Shown here: positions 61,071 to 64,000 of the stretch, in pieces
Numbering within the stretch: the first letter of the stretch is position 1
How the letters are laid out: every line of letters starts with the position of its first letter
Assembly: GCA_022410635.1 (NCBI GenBank)
Contig: JAJVDF010000251.1
Coordinates: forward strand, 1,617,830-1,681,829
Reading direction: 5' to 3'
DNA: 64,000 nucleotides
Source of the DNA: Tretioscincus oriximinensis
Lineage: Eukaryota > Chordata > Lepidosauria > Squamata > Gymnophthalmidae
Position numbers and translations under genes: made by a program
The notes under the pieces: model-generated
Databases searched by the model: none
What the model saw: only the letters and a program-made list of their open reading frames with translations
Told to the model about the DNA's origin: nothing

Positions 61071-61734
61071 TGCCAACATGAGAAGTCCAAGTCTTTTAAG
61101 CAGTAAAGTGTCTTCCTGCCATGAATGTGGCTTCTCACCTCACGGAGCTCTATGGGGAATCCAGAACTAGGTCACCATGTCTTCTGCCAGGACTATGATA
61201 AAACATTGGGATTGAATACTCCTTTTTCCAAGGAGTATGTTTTCCTACTCCAACTATGTTTATCCTCTTTCTCTGCTCCACAGATTTAGTGCTTCTTTCT
61301 CTTGGCTCAAAGGCAATGTATTTCAATGACTGTAATTCTGCTTTTTCTTTGTCACTACAAATCCCAATTGGGCGCCTCATTCTCTATCACAAAATTTTTT
61401 CCTGCTTTGGCTGTGGTCTCCTTCTGCTTTCTCTTCCATGGAAATTAAAAGTTAGGTGTCTCACTTTTTTTCTTTTGTTATTCAATTGTCTTCCTCACCA
61501 GCTTCACATATTTTCATTCAGATTAGAAAAAAAATCTTCTCAAATTTTGCCAGTAAACTTGACAAAGGATTTTTGGAGATGATGTGGTGGAATTTAGCAT
61601 CATTGCCTACAGGGAACCTGTTTTGGGTTGTTGAGAGATGATCTGAATGGATATCATAATTATGTCCTATGAATACTGCTTGTCTGAGTGTGAGTTAGCA
61701 TTGCTGTGAGCATTTGGATGGGATTGCACTAACT
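61071..61734. other. No gene or repeat recognised
   Basis: A 108-codon plus-strand frame at 61256-61582 is rich in Phe, Leu and Ser with no recognisable domain, as expected of chance frames in T-rich DNA. Confidence 0.5.
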
Positions 61735-62447
61735 CAGAAAGAACAGGTATATAGTTTGGAGGTCTTGTTTAAATCATCATTGCAACTGGAGGAGAAGTGA
61801 CCTTTATGATTAGCGATCTCTATTACTAGTTCTAGCTGGTTATCAAATATGTCCATAGATGGATAAAAATAATAAACACTAATGTCCATGCACTGGTAAC
61901 CTCAAAATTAGAGGAGTGCATGTGGACTGGAAGTCCCAAATCATGCAAAATGTATCACCCAGGGTGTTAAAGGGGGCATCTTTTCATGCATACATCACTC
62001 CTCTGCTTAGGCACCTGCATTGGCTACTAATTAGTTGAGTGAGATTCAAGGTTTTATTCTTGATGTAAAAGACCTTTAACAAGTTGGAGCCAGCTTACTT
62101 AGAAGACTGTCCTTTTCAAAATATAGGTGTGAGATCATAAAAATATTTAAAAATGGTAACACTGGGTACCCCAAATCATGGAATATCTTGTGACTGCCTG
62201 CAATTGATCTTTGTGATAGGATATTATTGTAGCAGATGCATACTATCTGCTGTTTGTAGGGTACCACACATACAGTATCTGTTTTTGGATACCAGTTGAA
62301 AAATTATTTTTACCAGGTCTTTCCAGAGCGTTGTTTGTTCTCCCCATCCTTAAAGAGTTATTATGATTCATCTTTTATTCTTTGTATATCGCTTTGAGAT
62401 TATGTTTTAATGGAAGTTTACAAACATTTTAAGTAAATAAATAATAG
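61735..62447 (+). mobile_element. L2-clade LINE, ORF2 C-terminal half and 3' tail
   Basis: Broken frames decode in L2 order. First is a LEVLFKSSLQLE block (NLGVLLD..L region, near 61757). Next is LVTSKLE near 61900, the degraded LVTSRLDYCN motif. Then LRHLHWLP at about 62010-62035 (the TP-L--LHWLP motif), and KTFNKLEPAYLEDCP near 62070-62113. The 3' UTR has TATCGCTTTGAGATTATG and ends in AAATAAATAATA. Frameshifts and stops make it a pseudogene. The best L2 match in the window. Confidence 0.85.
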
Positions 62448-62689
62448 TTTTCACTATATTTTATTAAATCCTAGGTTGACATGGATTTTAAACAATTTAC
62501 ATTTGTAACAGAATTACTCAAATTTTTATAATGAAATTACACTCATGTACAGGTAATGTCCAATAAGAGATGCTGGAAAGACAACGGGCTCTGACCTTAG
62601 GTCTTGGAGAGAAACTGATTAGCCTATTAACCTTGGTCATGACATCTCTATTCTATGCCTCAAAAACAACCTATTTGAATAAAGATTTA

Positions 62690-62815
62690 TGTATCTGAAG
62701 AAGTGGATGTGTCAACAAAAGCTCATGCTGCCTGCCTTTCTCCTGTTAGTCTCCAAGTGCTACAAGCCCCTTTGCTGGACTTTCTGAACTAAGACTAGCA
62801 CAGCAATTTCTCTGA
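62690..62815 (+). mobile_element. Amniote interspersed repeat (class uncertain)
   Basis: ATCTGAAGAAGTGGATGTG, AAAAGCTCATGCTG, CTGTTAGTCTCCAAGTGCTA and GACTAGCACAGCAATTTCTC match a recurrent amniote repeat I remember in the form CTGAAGAAGTGAGC, CACGAAAGCTCATG, TTAGTCTTTAAGGTGC, ACTAACACGGCTACC. I cannot assign its class with confidence. Confidence 0.6.
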
Positions 62816-63374
62816 AAACAGCTTATAAAGTTTTGGGAAGGAAACCTCTGTCTAATTTTTACCATGAATGAAGAGAGGCAAGTGCCAATGAAATAATCCT
62901 GGATATATACTTATACTTTGTACTTATATATGTAAGTACAAAAAGATTGAGGTTTGAAGTGTATTCAGCGAGAACCTGAGAACTTTCCCTCCCTCTTTCA
63001 GTGCTGGACATGGCAAGGTACAGAGAGAGCCATATTCCTTTAAATATTGGAGATTTTACTCAGTGGAGATCTATGAATCGTGCACAAATGCTAATGTAAA
63101 ACAGATGAGGCTGAACCCTTATTGGTTAATGTCTATGAATGAATTTCAGAGTATGGGATTCTATTTGCTTTGGCTTCAAAGCTGGAAGTGCATCAGAAAG
63201 TGTGAGCAGGAATAATCAATCAGATTTTTTTTCATAATTCTTTTCCTTAATAAGATATTTTTTCCATTGTAAAGATTTCAGAGTGGAGTTACAGGCGATT
63301 TGAGAGAAGGATTTCTGTTTTTAGAAAATTCCAATGAGTCAGGATTTATTTGTGAAGTCCAGTAAAAGATGGAA
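62816..63374. other. No gene or repeat recognised
   Basis: AT-rich sequence, no recognisable element. Confidence 0.5.
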
Positions 63375-63375
63375 T

Positions 63376-63412
63376 TAGCTGCATCCAGACATCACTTACC
63401 GGTGTTTATTCT
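63376..63412. mobile_element. Tip fragment of the GGCTGCATCCAC MITE family
   Basis: TAGCTGCATCCAGACATCAC followed by TTACCGGTGTTTATTC matches the first ~35 bp of the hairpin MITE at 10167. The opposite tip is missing. Confidence 0.5.
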
Positions 63413-63414
63413 TG

Positions 63415-63486
63415 ATCTTCTGTTATCTGCCTTGGGACCAGTGGTGAAGGGTGGGATATAAACAACTTTAAATAAATAAATATTTT
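63415..63486 (+). mobile_element. Retroposon 3' tail
   Basis: CTGCCTTGGGACCAGTGGTG, then AAGGGTGGGATATAAACAAC and (AAAT)n is the classic sense-strand L2/SINE tail. It directly abuts the MITE tip fragment. Confidence 0.5.
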
Positions 63487-64000
63487 TTTTATTACAAGTA
63501 ATGTTGATTAAGAAACTGTCTGGTCACTCTTCCCCAGGGGTTTGTATGAGCCCACTGTCTAAAGGTTTTAATCATCTGTGCACCTAAAGAATGCCAGAAC
63601 AATTTCCTCAACAGTTTAGATCCCATTTTCCCAACAACAGAAATTCTGTGAGATTCAAGACATGATTGTATATGTATTTTAAAAACAGGAAAAGAATCAG
63701 AAGGTTTTACAAACATTCATGTTTTCTGTAGAATGCTGAAAGAATAGAAGGACCATATCAATTTTAAAATGGCGAGACAAAAACAATGAAAGAACTAGTA
63801 CATGGACTGTGGAAGTCTGGAAATACCTTAGTTCCTTCTATTTTGTACTCAACGTGAGACAAAACAGAGATGGTAATAATGTGCAATGGGATACTAGACA
63901 AGATGGGTTTATGCACAGCAGCTTTAACGTGGCCTTAACCTCAACCAGCTAATCTTTCTTTTATGTTTAAATACTTAGAACATGTTGTTCCTGGTGACCT
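63487..64000. other. No gene or repeat recognised
   Basis: AT-rich sequence to the window edge. Confidence 0.5.

Overview
This window looks like intergenic or deep-intronic DNA from a squamate reptile (lizard or snake, possibly gecko-like). It is AT-rich, no open reading frame is convincingly a host gene, and I found no tRNA, rRNA or CRISPR array. The taxonomic inference rests on the repeats: CR1 LINEs whose 3' ends read (on their sense strand) like squamate CR1s and close with TTCTTATGTT, tRNA-derived CORE-SINEs, short SINE ends resembling Sauria SINEs with (CTT)n tails, L2-clade LINE remnants, and several hAT miniature elements. One hAT closely resembles OC1 (OposCharlie1), a transposon reported as horizontally transferred among tetrapods.

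Layout. 1-8 kb: a SINE 3' end with an (AAG)n tract at the edge, a full CORE-SINE (2868-3102), a palindromic MITE (7165-7363) and two more SINE ends. 8.5-12.4 kb: a Harbinger-like MITE, a near-perfect hairpin MITE (10167-10315), two CR1 3' ends and a GC-richer element bounded by GAGTATAAG motifs (11641-12340). 12.4-18.5 kb: mostly featureless apart from a second Harbinger-like MITE. 18.5-20.8 kb: a CR1 with recognisable reverse transcriptase inserted in a DNA transposon that has TTAA-type flanks. 21-28 kb: SINEs, a TAGGGTTGC MITE, two hAT MITEs, CR1 and two more Harbinger-like MITEs. 29-36.6 kb: L2 fragments, a compound trinucleotide microsatellite, a 1.5-kb TIR element, the OC1-like hAT and a palindromic hAT. 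36.6-51.8 kb: sparse, with CR1 pieces and microsatellites. 51.8-55.1 kb: a ~0.55-0.6-kb block present twice in direct orientation. 56.3-57.3 kb: a cluster of simple repeats beside an unexplained C/T-rich, ORF-bearing pocket. 58.6-64 kb: a CR1 copy with an internal deletion, an L2 ORF2 remnant and 3' tails.

Nothing here works as an operon or pathway. The biology is transposon history: target-site duplications on three hAT copies, 3-bp TAA/TTA duplications on two Harbinger-like copies, and nested insertions that give a relative chronology. I found no evidence of a new multi-gene system. The most useful leads are the multi-copy MITE with the CACTTTGACTGGGG end, the GGCTGYRTSCAC-ended family, the direct duplication at 51.9/54.5 kb and the TIR element at 32.5-34.0 kb.
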